Of a stretch of DNA of 64,000 nt, positions 9,303 to 18,348 are shown one piece after another (position 1 is the stretch's first letter; the number at the start of each line of letters is the position of its first letter). Location: the NCBI GenBank assembly GCA_002212725.1, contig MTCR01000084.1:1-64000 (forward strand), given 5' to 3'. The translations under genes and the position numbers were made by a program. The notes under the pieces were generated by a model. It searched no databases, was not told where the DNA came from, and saw only the letters and a program-made list of their open reading frames with translations. Source of the DNA: Sphingobacteriales bacterium TSM_CSM. Lineage in GTDB: Bacteria > Bacteroidota > Bacteroidia > Chitinophagales > UBA2359.

Positions 9303-9833
9303 GTGAAAATAACCATAAAATACAGGGCAATTAAAATAATGGCGGCGTGGCTATTGCTTGCCATGACGGGGTTATATTATGACAGTTGCCGGCATCCGAA
9401 ACAACTTGTTACACCAATTTCGGAGGAAGGCAGACAACAAGCCGATGCCATTTTAGCCACTGCAAACCGGTTAATGGGCACACCCTATGCCGAAGCCGGA
9501 AACACCCCGCGGGGTTTCGACTGTTCGGGGTTTACCTCCTATGTATTTGCACAGCATGGCATTGACCTTCCGCACAGTTCTAAAGCACAATTGCTGTTGG
9601 GCATACCCATACAACAATGCAATGCCGCCAAAGGCGACCTTATTGTGTTTACCGGCACCAATGCAAAAGTGCGTGAGGCAGGCCATGTAGGTATTGTGGT
9701 AGAAAACAACCACTGCGTTATTACCTTTATTCATGCCTCCTCCTCAAAAAAAGACAGCGGGGTAAAACTAAACACCACCGCCGAAGGCTATTATCAGGAG
9801 CGCTTTTTAGGCGTAAGAAGGGTACTGCGCTAA
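9303..9833 (+). CDS. Exported NlpC/P60 family cysteine peptidase
   Basis: 176 residues from a GTG at 9303, chosen because it gives a basic n-region (MKITIKYRAIKI) before the hydrophobic stretch; TTG 9285 and ATG 9339 are alternatives. The NlpC/P60 catalytic elements are all present: DCSGF with Cys74 as nucleophile, GHVGIV with the catalytic His, and a third polar residue in TFIHAS. The family cleaves peptide bonds in peptidoglycan stems (D-Glu to diamino acid). The protein is short, with no SH3 or LysM domain, and is probably periplasmic or membrane-anchored. It appears to be monocistronic. Confidence 0.8.
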   Translation: MKITIKYRAIKIMAAWLLLAMTGLYYDSCRHPKQLVTPISEEGRQQADAILATANRLMGTPYAEAGNTPRGFDCSGFTSYVFAQHGIDLPHSSKAQLLLGIPIQQCNAAKGDLIVFTGTNAKVREAGHVGIVVENNHCVITFIHASSSKKDSGVKLNTTAEGYYQERFLGVRRVLR

Positions 9834-9990
9834 CTTGTACTGTGCTATAAATCCCCAACAACAAAAAAGAGCTTAAACTTGCATTACCCGGCTCATTCCT
9901 GTAGAAAATATTGCGCTTGTTTGGGTTATTTTTGTAACTTTAGGAGCGTTTTATACTTGCTTCGGATTTACCGGAAAACACCTTTTTGCC

Positions 9991-10962
9991 ATGAAATTAA
10001 AACCGATATCCGTTTACCTTCTGTTGTTGTTGTCAGGGGTAGTTGCACAACAGTTTGCCACAGCACAATCGCGCAGCAACAGCGCTTTGGGCATTGACCT
10101 GTCTGATTATGAACCCGGGCGCAACAATCGTCTTTTAGATACCGGCGATACCATTCGGGATATTATTGTATATGTGCCCAAGTCATACAACCCGAAAACT
10201 CCCGGCGCGCTGGTGCTGGTTTTTCATAATACCGGCAGCGATGGCGAGCAGTTTTTCCATTCATCGGGCTGGGCAGAAATGGCCGAGGCGCAAAATTTTA
10301 TTGCCGTATTTCCTACTGCCTTAGCCTATTGCTATGCTTTTGAAGGTAAAAACATAACCCGTACCCGTTGGAACGACTACACCCTGCAAAATCAACTTTG
10401 CGCGGGGCAGCCGGCAAATGATGTGGCTTTTGCCGGAACATTGCTGCAAGACCTGCAACAAGGGTTAAACATTGACCCCAAACGCATATATGCCGCCGGG
10501 TTTGCGGGTGGAGCAGATTTTGTTGGCAGACTGTCGGTAGAGCTGAACAAGGAAATAGCTGCTTTTGGCATGGTAGGCGGCGGGTTAGCTATTGCAGGCA
10601 ATGCCAAACCGGCGCCGGGCATATACCCGTCGGTTTGCTACCTTTTAGGACAAGCCGACTCCCGCATTTCGGGTACCGAACAACCCTTGCCCATAGATGA
10701 ACGCCGGTTTATAAAAACACCCGTCTGGCAAACTATTGCTAAACTTCCGGCCTTATATCATCTTAAAAACAATTACAAAGTAATTGACCGCAGTAAACAC
10801 CTTACCCTGCTTTTTACCGATAATATTGGCAAGCAAAACAATGAAATGCAACTAACCATTGTTCGCAATTTGCAACAAAGCTACCCCAACGGCAGCAACC
10901 ACCCCGAAAATGCCAATGCCCTATTGTGGAAATTTTTTAATGCCCATTCCAAACCACAATAA
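9991..10962 (+). CDS. Secreted PHB-depolymerase/LpqC-like esterase fold lacking the nucleophile Ser
   Basis: 323 residues with a signal peptide (MKLKPISVYLLLLLSGVVAQ, cleavage near TAQS). The order IIVYVPKSYN, LVLVFHNTGSDGEQF, AEAQNFIAVFPTA, RIYAAGFAGGADF follows the feruloyl-esterase/PHB-depolymerase alpha/beta hydrolase family. Where that family has GxSxG, this protein has GFAGG: Ala172 replaces the catalytic Ser. An Asp in LLGQADSRI and a His in NHPENANALLWKFF are in the places of the other triad members. It may be a non-catalytic binding protein, or use another mechanism; this is inference. Confidence 0.7.
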   Translation: MKLKPISVYLLLLLSGVVAQQFATAQSRSNSALGIDLSDYEPGRNNRLLDTGDTIRDIIVYVPKSYNPKTPGALVLVFHNTGSDGEQFFHSSGWAEMAEAQNFIAVFPTALAYCYAFEGKNITRTRWNDYTLQNQLCAGQPANDVAFAGTLLQDLQQGLNIDPKRIYAAGFAGGADFVGRLSVELNKEIAAFGMVGGGLAIAGNAKPAPGIYPSVCYLLGQADSRISGTEQPLPIDERRFIKTPVWQTIAKLPALYHLKNNYKVIDRSKHLTLLFTDNIGKQNNEMQLTIVRNLQQSYPNGSNHPENANALLWKFFNAHSKPQ

Positions 10963-11003
10963 CAACAATATACAAGCAGCGCTTTGAGGTGATAAAAAAT
11001 TAA

Positions 11004-11191
11004 ATATTGCTGTACTTATTTAGGTTGTACCTTTGTTGGTGATGTTCTTCACTAAATTCCTTTGTTTTACCGCAAAGAACGCAATGTTTTGCACAAAGTT
11101 TTTTTTGCTCTTTGGTCAGTGCTGCAAATCAGCAAGGAACAAGAGAAAATGCCGGGATTTACAGATAGTACCTAAATAGTTACATATTGCT
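11004..11191 (+). mobile_element. MITE-like element, copy A, with perfect 8-bp target duplication
   Basis: The element proper is 11012-11183 (172 bp). Its ends are GTACTTATTTAGGT and, inverted, GTAACTATTTAGGT: a 14-bp terminal inverted repeat with two mismatches. It is flanked on both sides by ATATTGCT (11004-11011 and 11184-11191), a target-site duplication. It has no coding capacity. The interior holds ACCGCAAAGAACGCAA and a stretch CTCTTTGGTCA shared with copies B (35841-36003) and C (41479-41661); the first half also recurs in copy D (about 43630-43778). It fills most of the gap before dprA. Confidence 0.85.
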
Positions 11192-11199
11192 TATCTTTG
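11192..11199 (+). promoter_or_regulatory. Putative -7 promoter box of dprA
   Basis: TATCTTTG fits TAnnTTTG and lies 29 nt before the dprA TTG start. It begins right at the outer edge of the repeat's target duplication, so the element inserted immediately upstream of this promoter. Confidence 0.45.
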
Positions 11200-11228
11200 C
11201 CCCGCTTTCACCAACATAATGTTGCATT

Positions 11229-12344
11229 TTGCCCTCTAAAGAACTCATACACCAAATAGGGTTAACCCTGATTCCCGGCGTGGGAAGCGTTACCGCAAAA
11301 AGCCTCATCAGCTATTGCGGCAGTGTGGAGGCCGTTTTCAGAACCCCCAAAAGCAAACTGCTGAAAATACCCGGAATTGGCGAAAAAGGTGCCGAATCTA
11401 TAAGCAACAGCAGCAGCAATGTCTTGAATCGTGCCGAAGCAGAGGTTGTTTTTTTAGAAAAACACCACATTACACCACTGTTTTTTTTTGATAAAAACTA
11501 CCCGCACCGGCTTAAAAACTGTTCCGATGCGCCCATGATGCTTTATTACCAAGGTAATGCCAACCTGAACCACCCCCGGATAATAAGCATTGTAGGAACC
11601 CGAAAGGCTACCGATTATGGCAAAGACCTCTGCAACAAATTGGTGGAGGGGTTGGTAAAATACAATGTATTGGTGGTAAGCGGGCTGGCTTATGGCATTG
11701 ACCACGCCGCACACCATGCCTGCCTGCATAAAAAAGTGCCTACCGTAGGCGTTTTGGCGCATGGACTTGACCGCATTTACCCGCCCGCACATGAAAAAAT
11801 GGCCAGACAAATGACCACCAACGGCGGCCTGCTGACCGAATTTTTAAGCTACTCCATGCCCGACCGCGAAAATTTTCCGAAACGCAACCGCATTATTGCC
11901 GGCATTGCCGATGCCACCATTGTGGTAGAAACAGCTACCAAAGGCGGCAGCATGATAACCGCTCAATTAGCCGCCATGTATAACCGCGATGTGTTTGCGT
12001 TTCCGGGCAAGATTACCGACAAATACTCGGCCGGCTGCAACAACCTTATTAAAAGCAACACCGCCGCCCTGCTTGTAAGCGCCGAAGATATTGCCTTTCA
12101 ACTTGGTTGGGAAACCGAAACCGCCAAACAGCCGCAAATACAAAAACAACTGTTTATTGAACTTGACCCCGATGAGGAAAAGGTCATGCAAACGCTGCAA
12201 AACACCCCATCGGGCAGTATGCACATTGACCAACTTTGCTATGCCGCCCAACTTAGCCCAAGCGCCACCGCCACCGCCCTGCTTACCCTTGAACTGAAAG
12301 GGCTGGTACGTGCAATGGCCGGCAGCATTTTTAAACTGTGTTAA
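11229..12344 (+). CDS. dprA: DNA-processing protein DprA
   Basis: 371 residues. An N-terminal helix-hairpin-helix-like region (LIPGVGSVTAKSLISYCG and IPGIGEKGAESI) is followed by the DprA Rossmann-like domain with IISIVGTRKATDYGKDLC, VVSGLAYGIDHAAHHACL and FPKRNRIIAGIADATIVVE, and a C-terminal winged-helix segment. DprA loads RecA on incoming single-stranded DNA in natural transformation. The frame has no ATG near the start; TTG at 11229 (MPSKELIHQIGLTLIPG) is the likely start because an upstream ATG at 11219 is in another frame and stops after six codons. Confidence 0.92.
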   Translation: MPSKELIHQIGLTLIPGVGSVTAKSLISYCGSVEAVFRTPKSKLLKIPGIGEKGAESISNSSSNVLNRAEAEVVFLEKHHITPLFFFDKNYPHRLKNCSDAPMMLYYQGNANLNHPRIISIVGTRKATDYGKDLCNKLVEGLVKYNVLVVSGLAYGIDHAAHHACLHKKVPTVGVLAHGLDRIYPPAHEKMARQMTTNGGLLTEFLSYSMPDRENFPKRNRIIAGIADATIVVETATKGGSMITAQLAAMYNRDVFAFPGKITDKYSAGCNNLIKSNTAALLVSAEDIAFQLGWETETAKQPQIQKQLFIELDPDEEKVMQTLQNTPSGSMHIDQLCYAAQLSPSATATALLTLELKGLVRAMAGSIFKLC

Positions 12345-12530
12345 TCACCTTTTGCGCAATGGCTGAAGTTAATTGTTTTTCCGGTTTTTTTGCGCCCTGT
12401 GTTACAAGGGGCTTTGGGTGGTAAAAAGTATGGTTGAAAGATGCAACACCGGCCGGCATAGCGCAAATGCCGTTTTGGAGTGCGCCCAACCTGCTATTGC
12501 TGAAATTGAACATATTTAACCATTTATACC

Positions 12531-13340
12531 ATGCAAAAAATTATTGAACAAGCCTGGAACGACCGCACCCTGCTACAGGCAACCGAAGTACAACATGCCA
12601 TAAGAGCCGTTATTGAAGAATTAGACAAGGGCAGGCTTAGGGTAGCCTCGCCAGATACAAATGGCGGTTGGGTGGTAAATGAGTGGGTGAAAAAGGCGGT
12701 TATCTTGTATTTTCCTGTTGCGCAAATGCAAACCATAGAAGTAGGCCCGTTTGAATTTCATGACAAAATACCCCTTAAACGCCATTATGCGCAGTTGGGT
12801 GTAAGGGTTGTGCCAAATGCCGTTGCGCGCTATGGCGCATATATTGCACCCGGTGCCATACTCATGCCTTCATATGTAAATATTGGCGCTTATGTTGACA
12901 GTGGCACCATGGTAGATACCTGGGCTACAGTGGGTTCATGTGCGCAGGTGGGTAAAAATGTACATTTGAGCGGCGGTGTGGGCATTGGCGGGGTATTGGA
13001 GCCGGTGCAGGCAAGCCCGGTTATTATAGAAGACAATTGTTTTATAGGCTCACGGAGTATTGTGGTAGAGGGGGTTAGGGTAGGAGCCGAAGCCGTTTTA
13101 GGCGCCAACGTGGTTATTACCCAATCTACACCCATTATAGACGTAAGCGGCAGTTCGCCACAGCAATACAAAGGGTATGTACCCCCTGCATCGGTGGTTA
13201 TACCCGGCAGCTATACCAAACAATTTCCGGCGGGCAGCTATCAGGTTCCGTGCGCGCTCATTATTGGAAAGCGCAAAGAAAGTACCGATAAAAAAACCTC
13301 GCTCAACGAGGCCCTGCGCGATTTTAACGTGGCAGTATAA
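12531..13340 (+). CDS. dapD: 2,3,4,5-tetrahydropyridine-2,6-dicarboxylate N-succinyltransferase
   Basis: 269 residues, the usual length. An N-terminal helical domain is followed by left-handed beta-helix hexapeptide repeats with the family signature GAYVDSGTMVDTWATVGSCAQ (abbreviated in the middle of residues 120-145) and LSGGVGIGGVLEP. DapD transfers succinyl from succinyl-CoA in the lysine/meso-diaminopimelate pathway; this fits the MurE in the same window, which has the DAP-type DNPR motif. It stands alone between dprA and the NfeD gene. Confidence 0.95.
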   Translation: MQKIIEQAWNDRTLLQATEVQHAIRAVIEELDKGRLRVASPDTNGGWVVNEWVKKAVILYFPVAQMQTIEVGPFEFHDKIPLKRHYAQLGVRVVPNAVARYGAYIAPGAILMPSYVNIGAYVDSGTMVDTWATVGSCAQVGKNVHLSGGVGIGGVLEPVQASPVIIEDNCFIGSRSIVVEGVRVGAEAVLGANVVITQSTPIIDVSGSSPQQYKGYVPPASVVIPGSYTKQFPAGSYQVPCALIIGKRKESTDKKTSLNEALRDFNVAV

Positions 13341-13469
13341 CCAACCCGCACAGCAGCGGCACAAGTTTTTTATTCCCCGATGGAATTTTTTACCTTCGGG
13401 CAGGGTTTAATTATGAAATAGATTGCTTACCTTACGGGTTCACAATTTTGTTCATTAAACTAACCGCTC

Positions 13470-14045
13470 ATGGATTGGGGTAGTTCTTTAAGTTTAGAAA
13501 TGCAGTTTTTCTGGACAGTTTCCATTGTAGGAACGGTGTTGTTTGTGCTGCAATTGGCCCTCAATTTTATAGGACACGAAATTGGCAATCACGATGTTTC
13601 TTCCGATTTTGAAGCAGCGGCAGAATTCAGCGTATTTTCGGTGCGCAGTGTGCTGGCTTTTTTAACCCTTTTCGGCTGGACAGGCATTGTAATGCTGCAC
13701 AAAGGGTATGTATTGCCTGTGGCAGTGCTGGTATCGGCACTCACCGGACTGGCTGCCATGCTAAGTGTGGCCTACCTTTTTTACCTCTTTTTTAAAATGC
13801 AAGACAGCGGCAGCGTGTTTTACCCCCACGAAGCCCTGGGGCAGGTGGCCGATGTTTACCTTACCATACCGGCGGCTAAACAGGGCATGGGTAAAATACA
13901 TCTTACCCTGGAGGGAAATTTCAGAGAACTGGATGCAGTTACCGAGCAAAACCTGCCTATTGCCACCGGCCAAAAAATACGCATTATAGATGTGCAGGCC
14001 GACAATACCTTAGTAGTAGAACCACTCCGGCAGTTGGAAGATTAA
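13470..14045 (+). CDS. NfeD/YuaF-like membrane protein with C-terminal OB-fold
   Basis: 191 residues. Three hydrophobic segments (about 12-35, 55-75 and 80-105) precede a soluble beta-rich C-terminus (GQVADVYLTIPAAKQGMGKIHLTLEG...KIRIIDVQADNTLVVEP) typical of the NfeD OB-like domain. Such proteins are encoded next to flotillins and assist or anchor them; here the flotillin gene starts 60 bp downstream on the same strand. The partnership is inferred from context and family knowledge. Confidence 0.8.
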   Translation: MDWGSSLSLEMQFFWTVSIVGTVLFVLQLALNFIGHEIGNHDVSSDFEAAAEFSVFSVRSVLAFLTLFGWTGIVMLHKGYVLPVAVLVSALTGLAAMLSVAYLFYLFFKMQDSGSVFYPHEALGQVADVYLTIPAAKQGMGKIHLTLEGNFRELDAVTEQNLPIATGQKIRIIDVQADNTLVVEPLRQLED

Positions 14046-14105
14046 CCCACCCGATAATCAATAATTTTAATTTCTTAACTATACGAACTAAAAAAAACAA
14101 TTTTT

Positions 14106-15710
14106 ATGGATTCTGCTTTCGTTGTTTTGGCCATAGCCGCCTTCCTGCTTTTCGGCATTATCAGTTTTTTAGTTTCGCGGTATAAAAGATGCCCATCGGA
14201 TAAGATTTTGGTAATATATGGTAAGACCGGCCGCAATCAGGCATCGCGCTGCATACACGGCGGCGCGGCTTTTGTAATTCCGGTTTTTCAGGATTATGCA
14301 TTTTTAAACCTTACGCCTATTAGCATAGATGTAGATTTAAAAAGCGCCCTCAGCAAGCAAAACATTCGGGTTGATGTGCCCAGCCGGTTTACCGTAGGGG
14401 TTTCTAAAGAACCGGGTGTAATGGAAAATGCCGCCGACCGCCTGTTGGGGTTAAACATGGACAGCATAAGAACCTTATCGCACGATATTATTGTGGGGCA
14501 AATGCGCCTGGTAATTGCCATGATGGACATTGAAGAAATTAACGCCGACCGCGACAAGTTTGTAGCCAACGTATTTACCAACGTAGGCAGTGAACTAAAA
14601 AAAATAGGGCTTGACCTCATTAACGTAAACGTTACCGATATACAAGACGAATCGGGCTATATTGCTGCATTAGGCAAAGAAGCATCGGCAAAAGCCATTA
14701 ACGAGGCTAAAAAAATTGTGGCCGAAAAAAACCGCGATGGCGCCATTGGCGAATCGAACGCCAAAAAAGACGAGCGCATACAGGTAGCCGAAGCCGAAGC
14801 ACAAGCCAAAATTGGCGAAACCGATGCACAATCGAAAGCCATTAACGAAACCCGTAAAATTGTGGCCGAACGCAACCGCGATGGTTTGATAAACGAAGCC
14901 AATGCCAAACAACAAGAACGCATAAAAATTGCCGAAGCCGAAGCAAAAGCCAAAATTGGCGAAGCCGAAGCCAATGCCGAAACAGTAAAAGGGCAAAACC
15001 TGGCTAAAATTACCATTGCCGTATCTGATGCCGAACGCCGCGAGCGCGAAGCCGAAGCCCTGCGCATAGCCCTTACCGCCGAAAAAGTACAGTCGGCTTT
15101 AGCGCTGGAACAAGCCTATATAGCCCAGCAAAAAGCAGAAATGGCAAGAGTTGAACTGGAAAAAGCCACCCGAATGGCCAACGAAATAGTACAGGCAGAA
15201 ATAGAAAAACAAAAACTGGTTATTGAAGCCGAAGCGCAAGCCGAACAAATACGCCGCATAGCCAACGGCGAGGCCGATGCCATTTTGGCTAAACGCCGCG
15301 CCGAAGCAATGGGTTTTCTGGAAATACTGAGCAAACAGGCGCAGGGGTTTGCAAAAATTGTGGAAGCCGCCAACCAAAACCCCAACCACGCCGTACTGTT
15401 AATGATTGCCGACAAATTGCCCGAATTGGTAAAAATGCAGGTGGACGCCATTAAAAACATTAAAATAGATAAAGTTACCGTTTGGGACAACGCCGGCGGC
15501 AGCGACTCCTCCGATGGCAATGCCACCGCCAAATTTGTTTCGGGGCTGTATAAATCCATTCCGCCCCTGCAAGACCTGTTTAAAATGGCCGGCATGAGCC
15601 TGCCCGCTTACTTAGGAGTCGATGAGAATGAAACAACAACGGCCACCGTTGAAATTCCCGAAACTAAAACCCAACCCGAAAAAGACGGGCAACAGGAGCA
15701 GAATTTGTAA
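14106..15710 (+). CDS. Flotillin-family (SPFH/band 7) membrane scaffold protein
   Basis: 534 residues. An N-terminal membrane segment (residues 2-24) is followed by an SPFH domain (about 30-200; KILVIYGKTGRNQASRCIHGG, VDVPSRFTVGVSKEPGVMENAA) and a long Ala/Glu/Lys coiled coil (about 195-405). Inside it residues 197-244 and 245-292 are a 48-residue tandem duplication (AINEAKKIVAEKNRDG / AINETRKIVAERNRDG). A C-terminal region (about 410-534) ends in an acidic/Gln tail. Flotillins organise membrane microdomains together with NfeD-type partners. Probably co-transcribed with the preceding gene. Confidence 0.88.
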   Translation: MDSAFVVLAIAAFLLFGIISFLVSRYKRCPSDKILVIYGKTGRNQASRCIHGGAAFVIPVFQDYAFLNLTPISIDVDLKSALSKQNIRVDVPSRFTVGVSKEPGVMENAADRLLGLNMDSIRTLSHDIIVGQMRLVIAMMDIEEINADRDKFVANVFTNVGSELKKIGLDLINVNVTDIQDESGYIAALGKEASAKAINEAKKIVAEKNRDGAIGESNAKKDERIQVAEAEAQAKIGETDAQSKAINETRKIVAERNRDGLINEANAKQQERIKIAEAEAKAKIGEAEANAETVKGQNLAKITIAVSDAERREREAEALRIALTAEKVQSALALEQAYIAQQKAEMARVELEKATRMANEIVQAEIEKQKLVIEAEAQAEQIRRIANGEADAILAKRRAEAMGFLEILSKQAQGFAKIVEAANQNPNHAVLLMIADKLPELVKMQVDAIKNIKIDKVTVWDNAGGSDSSDGNATAKFVSGLYKSIPPLQDLFKMAGMSLPAYLGVDENETTTATVEIPETKTQPEKDGQQEQNL

Positions 15711-15814
15711 GAAAAGTTAAATTTTACAAATTTCTGTTTAAACATTCATACTTAAACTGTCGTCTAACTGTTATTGCATCATATTGTTCACAAACAAAAA
15801 CACGGCAATAAAAT

Positions 15815-16240
15815 ATGAAGTTTGTAAAGTTGCTCTCCTTTTTACTGTTGCTTGGCAGCGGTGTTCATTTTGTAAATGCTCAGGATTTGAGCGATTACGG
15901 CATTCCTACCGATTTGTTTCCGGCTGCACCCAGCCAGGAAGAAGCTACCGCAGTGGTAAACTTTAACCTTGACCTTATGGGGCTGAACCCCGGCGCTAAC
16001 CTGTTGCATACCGATGAAGCCAGTAAAGTAAAACTGTATGCCTTTTACAGCCCGTTTATAAAAAAATACGCGCTGTACGCCATTACCGAAGACAACAAAG
16101 ACGTGCCCATTGAAATCATTCCTTCGCAAGACAGAAATGACTGTATTTTTGCCTATATAGGAAACGACTGGGTAAACGTAGTGCTGTCGCAACGGTTTAC
16201 CTACACTACCCTGCAAGAAGCCAAAGAGAGCTTTAAATAA
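15815..16240 (+). CDS. Small secreted hypothetical protein
   Basis: 141 residues with a clear signal peptide (MKFVKLLSFLLLLGSGVHFVNAQ, cleavage after NAQ), leaving a mature protein of about 118 residues. No domain is recognised. The mature part is acidic, rich in aromatic residues and predicted mixed alpha/beta; it has one cysteine. It lies 105 bp after the flotillin gene and ends in a strong terminator, so it may be the last gene of that operon. Function unknown. Confidence 0.65.
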   Translation: MKFVKLLSFLLLLGSGVHFVNAQDLSDYGIPTDLFPAAPSQEEATAVVNFNLDLMGLNPGANLLHTDEASKVKLYAFYSPFIKKYALYAITEDNKDVPIEIIPSQDRNDCIFAYIGNDWVNVVLSQRFTYTTLQEAKESFK

Positions 16241-16302
16241 CCAAACTGCACCAACAAACGGCAATAATCTGCCGGTGTTTGTATTTTTTTGGTAAAATCT
16301 GC

Positions 16303-16342
16303 AAAGAGGACGACGGTTTATACAACCGTTGCCCTCTTTTTG
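16303..16342 (+). terminator. Intrinsic terminator after the small secreted protein
   Basis: A 16-bp stem with one mismatch and one G-T pair (AAAGAGG...ACGGTT against AACCGT...CCTCTTT) and a five-base loop, followed by a T-run. Confidence 0.85.
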
Positions 16343-16386
16343 TGTTTCTCTAATTGCCAATTAAGCAAAAAACAGGCAAAAACTGC

Positions 16387-16394
16387 TAAATTTG
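16387..16394 (+). promoter_or_regulatory. Putative -7 promoter box of the M3 peptidase gene
   Basis: TAAATTTG fits TAnnTTTG and lies 50 nt before the ATG at 16445, directly after the preceding terminator. Confidence 0.4.
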
Positions 16395-16444
16395 CACAGC
16401 AATTCAGCCTTTTTCCACTACTCCTCCCTTAAAAAAAACAGTTT

Positions 16445-18139
16445 ATGAAGTTTGAGAATTTCAGGTACGAACGCCCCAACATGCAGGTTTTTGAAAAAGA
16501 ATTTGACCACCTGCTCAACGAGTTTGAAAATGCCGGCAGCGCCGACGAGCAAAACCTGCTGATGGAACTCATTAACCGTCTTCGGGCCGATTTTGAATCA
16601 ATGGTAAATATTGCCAGCATCCGCTACAGCATAGATGCCACTAACCCCGATTACGAAAAAGAGCAAGAATTTTTTGATACACAGCGCCCTATATTTGCCG
16701 GACACGAAGCGCGTTTTTACCAAGCTATTCTGCAATCAAAATTTCAGAAACAATTACAGGAGCGGTGGGGAAAACACCTCTTCGAAATCGCTTCGGTAAA
16801 AGTACTTACCTTTCACCCCAGCATTATTGAAGACCTGCAAAGAGAAAACCACCTCATCAGCGAATACGACAAACTGCGCGCATCGGCTAAAATTATGTTT
16901 GAAGGCAAGGAACGAAACCTGTCTGACATAGTAGCCTTTGAAACATCGCCCAACCGTGAAGTGCGCAAACACGCATCGGAAGCCAAATGGCAATTTTTTG
17001 CCGATAATGCCAAAGAATTTGACAACATCTTTAACGAACTGGTAGCCCTGCGGCATGATATGGCCGTGCGACTTGGCTTTTCCAACTTTGTGCAACTGGG
17101 CTATAAACGCATGTTAAGAACCGATTACAACCCCTATATGGTGGCCGACTACCGCCGCCAAGTGCTGGAGGTAATTGTGCCCCTGGCGGCCAAACTGCGC
17201 AAGCGGCAGGCACAACGGCTGGGTATTGACGACCTTAAATACTACGACCTGAGCGCCGTGTTTAAATCGGGAAACCCCACGCCAAAAGGAGAACCCGATT
17301 GGATTGTGGACAACGGTGTGCGCATGTATGAAGAACTTTCGCATGAAACCGCCGAGTTTTTCAACTTCATGCTCAACAGCAACCTCATGGATTTGGTGAG
17401 CAAAAAAGGTAAAGTACCCGGCGGATACTGCACCTTTATAGAAAACTACAAAGCGCCGTTTATCTTCTCTAATTTTAACGGCACCTCGCACGATATTAAC
17501 GTACTTACCCATGAGGTAGGACACGCCTTTCAGGTATATATGAGCCGCGATATTGAAACCCCGGAATACCGCTGGCCTACCTACGAAGCCTGCGAAATAC
17601 ACTCCATGAGCATGGAATTTCTTACCTGGCCATGGATGCACATGTTCTTTGGCGAAGATACCGAAAAATTTAAATTTGAACACCTTAGCGGAGCCGTGCT
17701 CTTCTTGCCCTACGGCGTAACCGTAGATGAGTTTCAGCACTATGTGTATGAAAACCCCAAAGCCACCCCCGCCGAACGCAACCGCGCATGGCGGCAGATT
17801 GAACAAAAATACCAGCCCTGGCTCGATTACGACGGCAACGAATACCTTAACAATGGCGGTTTCTGGCAAAAACAGGCACATATTTACGCCAGTCCGTTCT
17901 ATTACATAGATTACACGCTGGCACAGGTATGCGCCTTCCAGTTCTGGAAAAAATCGCTCGAAGACCGCAATCAGGCGCTTACAGATTATATTAACCTCTG
18001 CAAACTGGGCGGCAGTAAACCTTTCCTGCAATTGGTACAATCTGCCAACCTGCACTCACCTTTTGAAGATGGGTGCCTGCAAAGCGTTATACAGCCCGTA
18101 AAACACTACCTGTCTGAAGTAAATGACATGGCTCTGTAA
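16445..18139 (+). CDS. M3 family oligoendopeptidase (PepF-like)
   Basis: 564 residues without a signal peptide, so cytoplasmic. The zinc site HEVGHAF lies in DINVLTHEVGHAFQVYMSRD, with the third ligand Glu in YEACEIHSMSMEFL, as in M3B oligoendopeptidases F. Length and helical composition fit the family, which degrades short peptides. A terminator follows at 18187. It is followed, on the same strand, by two S41 proteases, but the terminator argues against one operon. Confidence 0.9.
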   Translation: MKFENFRYERPNMQVFEKEFDHLLNEFENAGSADEQNLLMELINRLRADFESMVNIASIRYSIDATNPDYEKEQEFFDTQRPIFAGHEARFYQAILQSKFQKQLQERWGKHLFEIASVKVLTFHPSIIEDLQRENHLISEYDKLRASAKIMFEGKERNLSDIVAFETSPNREVRKHASEAKWQFFADNAKEFDNIFNELVALRHDMAVRLGFSNFVQLGYKRMLRTDYNPYMVADYRRQVLEVIVPLAAKLRKRQAQRLGIDDLKYYDLSAVFKSGNPTPKGEPDWIVDNGVRMYEELSHETAEFFNFMLNSNLMDLVSKKGKVPGGYCTFIENYKAPFIFSNFNGTSHDINVLTHEVGHAFQVYMSRDIETPEYRWPTYEACEIHSMSMEFLTWPWMHMFFGEDTEKFKFEHLSGAVLFLPYGVTVDEFQHYVYENPKATPAERNRAWRQIEQKYQPWLDYDGNEYLNNGGFWQKQAHIYASPFYYIDYTLAQVCAFQFWKKSLEDRNQALTDYINLCKLGGSKPFLQLVQSANLHSPFEDGCLQSVIQPVKHYLSEVNDMAL

Positions 18140-18186
18140 ACGCCCGCTGCCCAAACAGGGCAGAAACAAAACTTGCACACTAACAG

Positions 18187-18225
18187 GTTGCCTCCTTGCG
18201 TTTGTACAGGAGGCAACTTTGTTTT
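18187..18225 (+). terminator. Intrinsic terminator after the M3 peptidase gene
   Basis: A perfect 10-bp stem GTTGCCTCCT/AGGAGGCAAC with an 11-nt loop, followed by TTTGTTTTT. Confidence 0.85.
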
Positions 18226-18348
18226 TATACGTTGGCCGTTGTTATTTTCTGTTAAACTTTTAGTAGCTTCGCAACCTAATTGCACTTTTGCAGGTTAGTG
18301 AGAGGCAGAAATGCATTTTAGCATAAAAATTGTGAAAATATATAAAGT

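Noticed and set aside
17114-18055. 313-codon open frame on the minus strand
   Set aside because: Antisense to the M3 peptidase with its intact zinc site.
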